Shown here piece after piece: positions 1-8,156 of a DNA stretch of 17,117 nt (its first letter is position 1; the number at the start of each line of letters is the position of its first letter). A program made the translations under genes and the position numbers. This stretch comes from Chrysochromulina tobinii (Eukaryota; Haptophyta; Prymnesiales; Chrysochromulinaceae): assembly GCA_001275005.1 (NCBI GenBank), contig JWZX01002847.1, forward strand, positions 1-17,117. The letters are read 5' to 3'. The notes below the pieces were generated by a model. That model was given only the letters and a program-made list of their open reading frames with translations, was not told the DNA's origin and searched no databases.

Positions 1-939
1 CCCTCGGCACGCGGCGCGGAGGCAACGGCCGCGGCCGCCGCGGCCGCGGCCGCCGCGGCCGCTGAGGGCGGCGTGGGGGGTTCTACCGGCGCCCTCGGCC
101 TGCAGCTGGTGGCGGCGCGGGCGCAGGCGGACGCTCTCGCGCGCAGGCTGGCGGAGGCCGAAGGGCGCGCGGCGGCAGAGGAGAAGAGCTCGCGGGAGAA
201 GGCGGAGCAGTTGCGAAGGGAGGCGGCGGAGGCGAGCGGTCTGCGGGCACAGTACGAGGAGAAGCTCGAGGAATCCGAGCGCCTTTCGACCCAGCGGGCA
301 GCGGCGGCGGCGGCCGAGCGGCGGGAGGTGTCGACACTCAAGGCTCAGCTCGAGGCATTGAGCGCCAAGCACGAGACGATGAGGAGTACGCTCACTGACG
401 AGTTGACGACTCTCAAGACGCTCGCGACGCCGATGGCGGAGTCCGCCAAGCAAGTACCCATCCTAATGGAGGCCCTCGAGGCATGCGAGCGCGAGCGCAA
501 GTTTGCGATGGTCGAGGCGCGCCGTGCATTCGACGCCGTCGGTGTGGCGCTCGCCAAGGAGGTGCGCTCTCTGGACGACGAGGTGGCGGCGACGCGCGCG
601 GCGGCGGACGCGGCGGCGGCGGAGGCGGAGGAGCAGCGCAAGGCGCAGCTGGCGGAGCTTCGGAAGGAGCACGCGGTCTCGAAGAAGAAGGCCACAGCCC
701 TGCTGCTCGAGCGCGAGACCGAGCTGACGAAACTTCATGCTCTCGCCAAGGCGCAGCAGCAGCAGCAGGCGGCGCTCGCGGCGGCGCCAGATGCGACCTC
801 GAGCCTGAAGCTCGCGGCGGCGCTCGAGCAGGCGGCGGTACTCAAGGCGGCGGTGGGCCGGCTGGAGCGCGAAAGGCACGAGTGGCAGGTGCGCAATCTT
901 GAGCTGCATCAGCTGCTGCGCTCCGCCTCCCTGAGCGAG

Positions 940-971
<32 letters not shown>

Positions 972-2292
972 TCCGGATCGCACGAGCAAACTAGCGGCCG
1001 CCAAGGAAAGCACGGCGGCGGCGACGACGTTGCTCGAGGTGGCCAAGCAGCAGGCACAGCGTGATGAAGAGTTGATGGGCGCTCGGATTCAAGTGGTCGA
1101 GTTGCAGGCACAGCTGGTCGAGGCACGTGAGCTGCACGGCGCTCTCCGTGCCAAGCTGGCCGAGACCGAACGCTCGCTCAAACGGACGGAGCACGGGGGT
1201 GCTGACGCCACCAGCACCGAGTACATGAAGAACATCATCCTTCAGCTCTACATGCTCGAGGGGGGGATGGAGAAGCTGCTGCCCATCATCGCCACGTTTC
1301 TCCAATTCTCCCCACAGGAGCTCGCGCGCATTCGCGAGGTACGCGCCACCTTTACGGATGGCGGCGGCGGCGGCGGAGGAGGAGGCAAGAAGGACAAGGG
1401 CGGGGGTGGCCTCTTCGGCAGCCTCGGCGAGGATTGGCTCTTTGGTGCCGATCCCACCGCCGAGGCTGCGAAGCGCAAGGGCGTCGCCCAGGCGCGCAGC
1501 GGGGGGGCGCGCGGGGGGGCAGCGCCACGGTCAGCCGAGGAGGCTGAGGGAGGCGCGTGGTCGGAGCTCGAGCGGAGCTGGAAGAAGACGCAGCAACTCA
1601 AGCAGCTGCTCGCCGCCGCGAACGCGCACCTCGAGAAGGGCCAGGCGCAGCTGAGCGAAAAGGAGTGTCTGGTCGCGGCGCTGCGCGTGCGTATAAAGGA
1701 GCTCGGGGGCGCTGCGGAGGACATTGTCGTGGCTCAGGCGGAGGCGGGCGAGGAGGCCAACGGCGCGTTGGCCGCGCCGCCGCCGCAGCCTCCTTCGAGC
1801 TTCACTTCGAACGCTCTCACCGCCACTGCGGCTTCCATCGCGGCCTCAATGGCGGCCTCAATGGCGGCCTCGATGCGAGAGGATACCGCTGCCAAGCCTG
1901 AGGCGGCGGACGGTTGGTCTGCCTTTGCGGAATTCGGTCCGACGATGCCGCCCACGAGCTCGAAAGTCGCGCCAGCCCAGGGCAGCGCGCCCACGGCAGC
2001 GCAGATCTCCAATGGCGCTGCAGCACGGCGCGCTCCGTCGCGCAAGGGCGCTTCTCCAGCCGAGCAGAGCGATGCGGAACGCGAGGCGGAGCGTGCTCTC
2101 GAGCGCGAGCTCGAGGCTGACGCTGAGGCACGCGTCGCGCTTCAGCGAGCCGTCAAGGCACGCGAGCCGGTAGCGGTGCGAGCCGCTCTCGATGTGATGG
2201 CCGAGCGTGGGCTCGACAGCGACGATTCGCTTGTGGAGGAGGCGAAGCGGATGCTCACAGAGATGCGGGGGGCGAGTGGTAAGAAAAGGTAA
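1..2292 (+). CDS. GRIP-domain golgin-like coiled-coil protein, 5'-partial
   Basis: The frame is open from base 1 to the TAA at 2290-2292, about 763 visible residues. The first possible start, at 73, is GTG, so the real start probably lies upstream. Visible residues begin with an Ala run (bases 28-63). Long Glu/Ala/Leu/Arg-rich heptads, typical of a tethering coiled coil, run to about residue 400. A GRIP-like block lies at about 405-452: it opens with EYMKNIILQLYM and continues with LLPII and FSPQEL, matching the GRIP pattern (Glu-Tyr-Leu-Lys-Asn, LLPVI, LSPEE). The Tyr at 408 matches the Tyr that contacts Arl1 in known GRIP domains. Golgins with this domain attach to trans-Golgi membranes through Arl1-GTP and capture vesicles. 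About 310 residues follow the domain: Gly runs, another coiled coil, an AASM repeat and a C-terminal helical hairpin. GRIP is usually C-terminal, so this placement is odd. The GRIP identification is fairly sure; Golgi function is inferred. Confidence 0.8.
940..970 (+). repeat. (GGC)n trinucleotide run encoding polyglycine
   Basis: An uninterrupted GGC-type run inside gene 1 encodes about ten consecutive Gly residues between two coiled-coil blocks. A second, interrupted GGC/GGA run lies at about 1361-1385, just after the GRIP domain. These are probably flexible linkers and are likely to vary in length between strains. Confidence 0.8.
1828..1875 (+). repeat. 12-bp tandem repeat x4 (AASI/AASM) in gene 1
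   Basis: Four adjacent 12-bp units (1828-1839, 1840-1851, 1852-1863, 1864-1875) of the type GCGGCCTCAATG encode AASI, AASM, AASM, AASM. The unit length keeps the frame. The middle two units are identical, which suggests recent duplication. Confidence 0.85.
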
Positions 2293-2559
2293 GCCGTAAG
2301 CGTAACTCTCGGCCAGTTTAACTCATTCCCGAAATTCGAAATTGGATATAACCGCTGCGAGTAAGGTATTATATAACGCCGAAGAACCGACGGGCGCCCC
2401 CGACGCGCCCGAGCAGGACCGTGTCGGTAGTTTACCCCGTCCCGTCCGCATGCAATTCAGATTCAGTCCACGCCGCCTGTTCCTTCTTCCTAAGCGAGAC
2501 GAGTTCTCTGTTGCTCTCGCGGTCTCGCTGTTCACTGTTGACTCAACTCGACTTCGCGT
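2293..2559. other. Convergent intergenic region (two 3' UTRs)
   Basis: This 267-bp gap separates the convergent genes 1 and 2 and should hold both 3' untranslated regions. It is visibly richer in A/T than the flanking genes, especially 2330-2385, with a short direct repeat GAAATTC/GAAATTG at about 2331-2345 and a TATATAAC stretch near 2370. I see no convincing polyadenylation hexamer, RNA gene or further ORF. Confidence 0.6.
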
Positions 2560-3639
2560 TCACAGAGTTAGCTCGCCCGCCGATTTGCGCAGGGTGTAAC
2601 GTGATTCCCTAGTGGACCCGAGTGCGAGGGCCACTTGTAGAGGGCTGGCCGGTGAGCCGCTCCCGCTACATAGTACCGGCGTCCAGAACGTCGCCTTGCA
2701 AGTGTGGAGACGATCGTTCCTGCTTTCCTCTTGTAGCCGCTGTATCCGAAAGAGTCTCTCGCGCGTCTCCTCGCCAACCGTGTCCCAGAGCCTCGTTGCC
2801 GATCGACTCTCACGAGAGTCCGAGATGCGCCGAGTGACGGATCGCTCGGGATTGTCGCTGGAGCCAAGCCTATACACAGCATCGAACAACTCGAGCGACG
2901 TGGGTGCACGGGTCGCAAGGAAGTCTGCGGTCTGCTCGTCGACCCGAAAGACCGAGGCAGGGATGAGCACCCCCAGGATTTCGTCTCGCCGCTGCTCGAT
3001 GAGCTCCCGACCTCGTGAGAGCACCGCTCGATGGGCCTTTTGGCCTGCGAGAACGCTTGAGAGCACCGGCGTCGAGCCATTGCGGTTGACGCACAGGCGC
3101 GCGGTGTTTGGAGACGGCACACCGTTGTGCCGCGTGGATCCAGATGCGCTCTTCCACTGAGGAAGCGAGCCCCCGCGCCCTTCGTCAACGACGACCCGCC
3201 CATTGACGATGAAGACGTTGTCGAGGGGCGGAAGGCACCCTCGCTCCCGCTCGTAAGCAAGCTCTTCAGCCGACATGTCAACGGGGTCGACTCTCCGCGC
3301 ACGCTTCTCCCTCGCCTCCTTTGCAGCCGCCTCCTTGGACGCCGCTAGGGCTAGAGCGTCCAGGCGATGGCGCTCCTTCTCCGCCGCGCGCGCGGCCCGG
3401 GCAGCCTCGATGGTCGCAAGGCGAGAGGCCTCACGAGCGGCCTCGCGCGCAGCCTCGCGCGCGGCCACCGCGGCCACGCGTGCCGCCTTGGCACGGGCCT
3501 CCGCCTCGTCCAGCACGTGCTGCAAATCGCCGTTCCCGCGAAGAATGTCGGCCCTCTTGCTCGTCGCCAGCGCCGCCGCCTTCTCCTTCTCGGGTGCCGC
3601 GACGGTCGTGTCGATCCCACGCCAAAGCGATGCACGCAT
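2560..3639 (-). CDS. Unrecognised Ala/Arg-rich coiled-coil protein (359 aa)
   Basis: I do not recognise a family. The frame runs from ATG at 3639-3637 to TGA at 2562-2560. Residues about 35-115 form a strongly charged, Ala-rich helix with AREA-type repeats, likely one long coiled coil or single alpha helix. A more globular stretch follows (about 120-345), with a beta-like segment NVFIVNGRVVVDEG near 140 and a conserved-looking segment LELFDAVYRLG near 250. There is no signal peptide or membrane segment. Several opposite-strand frames are open (for example 2612-3160 and 3275-3811), but the minus frame has the most protein-like composition. The start is uncertain: the next in-frame Met is far downstream (about residue 120), and an upstream exon cannot be excluded. 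It is convergent with gene 1 and lies downstream of gene 3 on the same strand. No function is proposed. Confidence 0.65.
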   Translation of the reverse strand: MRASLWRGIDTTVAAPEKEKAAALATSKRADILRGNGDLQHVLDEAEARAKAARVAAVAAREAAREAAREASRLATIEAARAARAAEKERHRLDALALAASKEAAAKEAREKRARRVDPVDMSAEELAYERERGCLPPLDNVFIVNGRVVVDEGRGGSLPQWKSASGSTRHNGVPSPNTARLCVNRNGSTPVLSSVLAGQKAHRAVLSRGRELIEQRRDEILGVLIPASVFRVDEQTADFLATRAPTSLELFDAVYRLGSSDNPERSVTRRISDSRESRSATRLWDTVGEETRERLFRIQRLQEESRNDRLHTCKATFWTPVLCSGSGSPASPLQVALALGSTRESRYTLRKSAGELTL

Positions 3640-3960
3640 TTACACGATTTCGAGGTTGTTTCACTATGAAGATATACTTGCATGCATCCGACAATTTTTT
3701 TGGTTCGTCGCGCCTGGCCGCTGGCGTGTTAGCGTTCCATGTTCCCCCGGGCCGAGGCCCGAGCTCATTCATCTGATCAACAATCACCACCGTCGGGTGG
3801 CCTCTTCGTAAGCGCTAAAACCCCATGCAGACAGACACTCGCAGACACCCGGGGCGCGGGCCACACACAGCTGATAACGTTGCTACACTCTCCATCTCTC
3901 TCTCTCTCTCTCTGCAGTTGTTCTCGACGAGAATGATCTCTCCACATGCACTCAGCCATG
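3640..3960. promoter_or_regulatory. Region between genes 3 and 2: 3' UTR plus likely gene 2 promoter
   Basis: The 321 bp should contain the 3' UTR of the trehalose gene (stop at 3961) and the promoter/5' UTR of gene 2 (start at 3639). Visible elements are TTGCATGCATCC at 3678-3689, about 40-50 bp upstream of the gene 2 start, an A/T-rich patch at 3690-3702, and a (TC)n tract at 3895-3913. No convincing TATA box was found. Promoter function is inferred from position only. Confidence 0.4.
3895..3914. repeat. (TC)n dinucleotide microsatellite
   Basis: An uninterrupted TC run of about 19 bp is followed by TGCAG. On the minus strand it is a GA tract in the 3' flank of the trehalose gene. On the plus strand it looks like a polypyrimidine tract ahead of an AG acceptor; the matching finding discusses this. 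Confidence 0.85.
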
Positions 3961-6900
3961 CTATGGTCCGACCTTCGGCAGGGGTTTAGAAGGGGAGTAG
4001 TATCCGGAGGGTTGCTGCATCCGACTCCAGTCGAGGGTACCGCCGCGTTGCGCGCCCATTGCGCCGGCGCCGGCGCCCCCGCCGGGGCCGGCGCCCCCGC
4101 CGCTAGCGCCTCTCGGCTTGCCCACGGTCCACGAACGATCCGAATGGAGCCGCTGCAGGTCGCCCATGGACCGATTACGGTTGGCACGCGTCGAGTGCAG
4201 CCGGAGCGATTGGCAGAGCTCAAGTACCTCGTCGGGATCGTTGAGGTAGTAATTGGCTGCTGATGGTTTACGCCCGACGACGGTGGTAAAGACGGAGGGG
4301 CCGCCGCCCTGCGAGCTGCTCCCAAAACGACTCTGAAGCGCTGAGAACATCGACTCGTCCGCAGTGTCATCGCCAATGCAAAGGACGAAGTCGACCCCGC
4401 CGCAATTGGAGTAGAGGAGAGAGATGATGTGGTCGACGATCACACCCTTGTTCATGCCCTTGGCGCGTACCTCGAGATAGCCCTTGCCCATCGTCACCTC
4501 CACAGGCGCGTGCTGCAGGGTGGTATGCAGATGCTGAAGCAGCTCCTTGAGCTGCATCGAGGCAAACTCGGGGTCCACCTCGTCGTACTTCCACACGAGG
4601 GCCGAGCCCTTATCCTGAATGACGACGCCGTTGGTGCGCGTCTTGTAAGCCTCAAAGATGGCCCTGACCGTCTCCTTCCAACTCAGGTCGAAGTCCTCGA
4701 ACAGTTGCTGCCATGCGCCCTCGCCCACCTTGCGCACCCCGGGGAAGGAGCCGAGGCGGAAGTGGAAGCCGTGCTCGGCTGCGAGGGACGCGCCACCGAT
4801 GCCCTTGAACACCTCCTCGACGCGCGATCGCTCTCGGCCCGAGAGCACCATCAGGAGGTTGGATGGGTCGGCGGCGAGCTCCTCGAGGCAATGGTGTACG
4901 GCCGGCGGCAGGTCCGCGTGGTAGTACGAGATGAGCGACGACAGCTGACCATTGTCGATGGCGACGAGGGTACCTCCCCAATCGAGGAAGATGGCACGAC
5001 GACGCGCTCGCCGGTACGCGGCGAGCACCTCCGTCGTGTCGAGCGCGCGGAATCCCTCGCCCCAGCCGACGCGTCGGAAGCCCGCGAGACCAAATCCAAT
5101 CGGGGTCCAAGGCTCGTCGGGCTTCTTACTGGTCGTCTGTAGGTCGTTGGCAAAGCGCTCCGCCCACGCCGAAGCGGTGGTCTGTACGATGAATTGCATG
5201 TCCCGCTCGTGTCGCGCGAGGCGCTCCGAGGCGCGCATCGAGCACGCGCACTCCATCGCGTGGGTGACCTCTTCTGTGTTCCAGGGGTTGATGCGCAGCG
5301 CGCCGTTGAGCACACACGCGGTCGAGCAAAACTCGGAGAGGAGGACCACGCCGGGCGTCCCCTCTCGGCGCGCGTAGACAGCCTCGAGGGGGAAGGAGTT
5401 GAAGCCTTCGCGCACGGGTGTGAACACGGCGACATCGGCGAGTGCCCAGAGCTGCATGCGCTGGGCGAGCGCCATCGTGGGCACCTCGACGAAACGAACG
5501 GCGCCCGGGAAGGCGCTCTCGATGCGTCCGAGGATCTCGAGCACCTCCCCGCGCAGCTCGTCGAAGTCCGCCTGCACCGCGGGCGTGAAGTTGCGCGCGC
5601 GCACGCCCACCTGTACGAGGGCGACCTTGTCCGCGCGCTCGGGCACCGTCTTGAGCAGCTGCTCGAAGGCGATGAGCTTGAGGGGGATCCCCTTGAGGCG
5701 CTCCATCTCGTCGATCCCGAGCATCACCGTCTTACCCGCCGCCTGCAGCTGGCGCAGCTCCACCAAGTTGGAGGCGAGCTTGCGAGCCTCCTCATTCGCG
5801 ACCACCGGCGACGAGAGAGACACGCCGCTGCTCACCGAGACGAAGCCCGCGCATGCCCACGGCATCGGGGGCGCCGCGCCACCGGCGAGCGCCGTGTTGG
5901 CTTCGCCCGCGGCCTGCTCGACCCGGCAGAGCTCTGGCTCGATGCCCACGTGACTGACGCTGATCTTGACGTCACGCTTGTAGTCACGCACGGCAATGAA
6001 GCCCCCTGGATGGAACTCGTACTCAAGCCCGAGCATCCGCTTGCAGCAGGTAAGGAAGTGGCGCGCGTACTCGAAGATGTGGAAGCCGATCAAGTCGGCG
6101 TTCAGCATGCCGCGGATGAGCTCTTCACGCACCGGGATCGTGCGGAAGATCTCGGACGAGGGGAAAGGGGTGTGGAGAAAGAGCCCGACGCGCGCGGTGC
6201 GCAGCTTGCGTAGGATGTACGACGGGAGCAGCAGCAGGTGGTAGTCATGCACCCAGACGAGATCGCCCGAATCGTACACCTCGATCACCTTATCCGCGAA
6301 GCGCCGGTTGGCGGCGCAGTAGGCGCGCCACACCTTGTCGTTGAAGCCACGCGCCTTGATCACGTTGTGGAACGTGGGCCACAGGTACGAGCGGCAGAAG
6401 CCAAAGTAGAAGGAATGGTCGAGCTCCGCGTCGAGGAAGATGGGCACGCAACCGTATGCGGACAGCGCAGCTGTGAGCGAGGCGCGGTCCTCCTCGGCGA
6501 CGGCGAGGCCGGGGCAGCCGATCCGCTGGACGCGCGCGTGGGGCTCCAGCGGCCGCTTCTTGGCCGTGATCGCATCCTGATTCCACGCGATCGTCCAGCC
6601 GCCAGCCTCGCCCTCATCCTTGCGGATCACCAGAGGCAGGATGTATGTGACGATCAGCACGGTGCTCCCGCCGTGGTCCTCGGGGGCGAGCGAGGCCTCA
6701 GCAAGGGAGGCGCCCGTGGGCGGCAGGGGCGGCAGCGGCGGCTCGAGCCTAGGAAGCGGCAACGCCACGTAGCGGTCGAGCTCATCCCGTGCGACGACGT
6801 CCGCACGGTCGGGCACGAGCACGCGGTTGCCCTGGATGGCCTCCCAGCGCTGCAGCTGGCCGTTGGCGATCACAATGTACTTGTACTGCAGCGCGACGCC

Positions 6901-7110
6901 AGAGGGAATCGAGACCGGCGCCGACACGCGGAGCTGCCAGCCGCCGGCCGCCGTCGCGTGCAGAGGCACGCCGCAGGCAGAGTCCCAGCAGCCGAGCGCC
7001 GGATGGTCGCCGACGACGTGCACCGAGTGGCCGTCGGCGTGCACCGATGGGCCCACGGTCACCTCGAAGACACACAGAGAAAATTGCGACTCGCTCGAGA
7101 CCGACGCCAT
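3961..7110 (-). CDS. CBM20 + trehalose-6-phosphate synthase/phosphatase fusion, class II type, altered active sites
   Basis: The frame is open from 7383, but the ATG at 7110-7108 (1049 aa) is preferred because the earlier start would leave only 5 bp after gene 4. A starch-binding CBM20 module spans about 11-100 (VHVVGDHPALGCW, YKY at 76-78, W89E, NRVLVP). A GT20 domain spans about 150-690, with VWVHDYHL near 285, LHTPFPSSEIFR, LKGIPLKL and LRINPWN. An HAD phosphatase-like domain spans about 705-960, with LSGRE and GDDTADE (Asp914-Asp915). In active fusions these make trehalose-6-phosphate from UDP-glucose and glucose-6-phosphate, then dephosphorylate it in the cytosol. Here the Arg of the GT20 VDRLDYxKG motif is Glu468 (Lys473 is kept), RDGMN is REGFN (567-571), and the HAD DxDGT is DWGGT (Asp710, Gly712). 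The GT20 pattern resembles plant class II TPS proteins, which are thought to be regulatory. The tail from about 965 has Ser/Arg clusters and a Gly/Ala repeat. Family is sure; activity is doubtful. Confidence 0.92.
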   Translation of the reverse strand: MASVSSESQFSLCVFEVTVGPSVHADGHSVHVVGDHPALGCWDSACGVPLHATAAGGWQLRVSAPVSIPSGVALQYKYIVIANGQLQRWEAIQGNRVLVPDRADVVARDELDRYVALPLPRLEPPLPPLPPTGASLAEASLAPEDHGGSTVLIVTYILPLVIRKDEGEAGGWTIAWNQDAITAKKRPLEPHARVQRIGCPGLAVAEEDRASLTAALSAYGCVPIFLDAELDHSFYFGFCRSYLWPTFHNVIKARGFNDKVWRAYCAANRRFADKVIEVYDSGDLVWVHDYHLLLLPSYILRKLRTARVGLFLHTPFPSSEIFRTIPVREELIRGMLNADLIGFHIFEYARHFLTCCKRMLGLEYEFHPGGFIAVRDYKRDVKISVSHVGIEPELCRVEQAAGEANTALAGGAAPPMPWACAGFVSVSSGVSLSSPVVANEEARKLASNLVELRQLQAAGKTVMLGIDEMERLKGIPLKLIAFEQLLKTVPERADKVALVQVGVRARNFTPAVQADFDELRGEVLEILGRIESAFPGAVRFVEVPTMALAQRMQLWALADVAVFTPVREGFNSFPLEAVYARREGTPGVVLLSEFCSTACVLNGALRINPWNTEEVTHAMECACSMRASERLARHERDMQFIVQTTASAWAERFANDLQTTSKKPDEPWTPIGFGLAGFRRVGWGEGFRALDTTEVLAAYRRARRRAIFLDWGGTLVAIDNGQLSSLISYYHADLPPAVHHCLEELAADPSNLLMVLSGRERSRVEEVFKGIGGASLAAEHGFHFRLGSFPGVRKVGEGAWQQLFEDFDLSWKETVRAIFEAYKTRTNGVVIQDKGSALVWKYDEVDPEFASMQLKELLQHLHTTLQHAPVEVTMGKGYLEVRAKGMNKGVIVDHIISLLYSNCGGVDFVLCIGDDTADESMFSALQSRFGSSSQGGGPSVFTTVVGRKPSAANYYLNDPDEVLELCQSLRLHSTRANRNRSMGDLQRLHSDRSWTVGKPRGASGGGAGPGGGAGAGAMGAQRGGTLDWSRMQQPSGYYSPSKPLPKVGP
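4057..4107. repeat. GC-only imperfect repeat in the trehalose gene tail
   Basis: A tract made almost only of GGCGCC, CCCCGCC and GGGGCC blocks encodes the low-complexity tail of Gly, Ala and Pro near residues 1002-1018 of the trehalose protein on the minus strand. It is presumably a disordered linker. Being GC-only and self-complementary, it is also prone to assembly error. Confidence 0.6.
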
Positions 7111-7388
7111 GCGGAGGCTGCCTCGTCCGACCGCGCTGCGCTTTCTCGCGACTCTCGCACGGGACGTCGCGTGATGAAGTGACGAATTTCTTCGCGACCT
7201 TGAGCTGTGAAAGGATTTATGAACCGTGCGTGAACGCACCCAACACAACGATGACGATGTGCAGTGAGGCCTCAGAAGCGCAAAGACACTGTGCAGCCTG
7301 CACAGTCGCGCAACGCCTCCGGGTCCGGGTTGTGCATCCCTGCGCGCACACGACACGCCGCAGCAGAAAGGTTCAACGCGCATATGGT
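7111..7388 (-). promoter_or_regulatory. Likely 5' UTR/promoter of the trehalose gene, with two short palindromes
   Basis: This 278-bp interval separates the preferred start of gene 3 (7110) from the stop of gene 4 (7389). It is open in the gene 3 frame, where it would add 91 Arg/Ser/Cys-rich residues with very few acidic ones. That could be a targeting peptide, but it looks more like translated UTR. Two perfect inverted repeats are visible: GTGCGT-GA-ACGCAC at 7226-7239 and ACTGTGCA-GCC-TGCACAGT at 7288-7306. They could be protein-binding sites or small hairpins. Regulatory function is inferred from position. Confidence 0.35.
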
Positions 7389-8156
7389 TTATGGTATCAG
7401 GGAGAGGCCGGGCGCGAGCGCACAGTTGATGCCGACAACTTTGGCGCCGTGTGTTGCGAACATCGCAGCCTCCGAGTCCGCATCACTCAAAATTTCGTGG
7501 GCGTATGCGAGCGCCAGGCGTTCAAACCCAGGTCTCGCCGCTTTGAAAGTGCCGACGCCCAGCACATGGCTCTCACGTGGAGTGCCTCGTGCGACCGACT
7601 CCACCGCGCCGATCTGGTCGGCGGTGAAGCCCGGCGCGCTGCGATCGAGAGTCTTCCAGCCCTCCGTCTTGACAACCCATTCACATAAGCCAGGCAGCGG
7701 TGCGATTGCAAGCACTCGTTCTGCTCCACGCTGCTTCAGCTGTGCAGTTGCCGCGCGAATCAGAGGCTCACCAACGCTCGTGAGCGAGAGCGCAGGATCA
7801 CACTGAGAGCCGATGAGCAGACCATAATGCTTGGCGCCCGTGTTCTGACCGGTGGGCATGAGTGCAGCTCGCATGATGGCGACCGCCGTGTTTTCGACTG
7901 ATAGCACGAATGTGAATTGGCTGCCAGACGGCGCTGCTGCCTCGGACTCCATGACGCGCGCCTCTGCCTCATCTGTGTCCAGCTTCCATGCCTTCTTGGA
8001 AGTGAGCTCGGTTGCGAGGGCCAGTCGCTCAGCAAGCGCAGCACCGCGTGCAGACTCGAAGCGCCTGGCCCACGAGCCGAGCCGCCTGACGAAAGGGCCG
8101 CGACCTAACAACATGAACCGGGCGCTCCTCGTGTGAACGAGATTCCCTTCATTCAC
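7389..8156 (-). CDS. Divergent malonyl-CoA decarboxylase-like protein (255 aa)
   Basis: The frame runs from ATG at 8156-8154 to TAG at 7391-7389. Order and spacing of segments recall the C-terminal half of malonyl-CoA decarboxylase (GNAT fold), which converts malonyl-CoA to acetyl-CoA. An IMRAALM segment near residue 95 resembles the family's LHVALT. A YGLLIGSQCDPALSL segment near 112 resembles FYSISLTQQGL, followed by a helix PLIRAATAQLKQRG. APLPGLCEW near 155 resembles SPIPGFTKW, and THGAKVVGIN near 237 resembles LQNGAVLWRIN. Known enzymes are about 450-490 residues, so most of the N-terminal helical domain is missing. By my alignment the catalytic Ser of the SPIPGF region is Ala and the catalytic His before NGA is not conserved, so decarboxylase activity is unlikely. 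The N-terminus has Arg-rich amphipathic stretches, possibly a mitochondrial or plastid targeting sequence. Homology is by eye and moderately sure. Confidence 0.6.
   Translation of the reverse strand: MNEGNLVHTRSARFMLLGRGPFVRRLGSWARRFESARGAALAERLALATELTSKKAWKLDTDEAEARVMESEAAAPSGSQFTFVLSVENTAVAIMRAALMPTGQNTGAKHYGLLIGSQCDPALSLTSVGEPLIRAATAQLKQRGAERVLAIAPLPGLCEWVVKTEGWKTLDRSAPGFTADQIGAVESVARGTPRESHVLGVGTFKAARPGFERLALAYAHEILSDADSEAAMFATHGAKVVGINCALAPGLSLIP

Noticed and set aside
73-75. GTG at 73 as the start of the GRIP protein
   Set aside because: The frame is open to base 1 and nuclear genes of eukaryotes rarely start at GTG; the gene is treated as 5'-partial.
2612-3811. Plus-strand ORFs of 182 and 178 aa opposite gene 2
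   Set aside because: They are Ser/Arg-rich and Ala/Ser-rich translations of the antisense of a helical protein; the minus frame is more coherent. Confidence in this choice is moderate.
4429-7182. Long plus-strand ORFs opposite the trehalose gene (for example 4429-5142, 5194-6213, 6238-7182)
   Set aside because: They are antisense shadows of a strongly conserved gene in GC-rich DNA; composition is His/Arg/Glu-biased with no recognisable motif.
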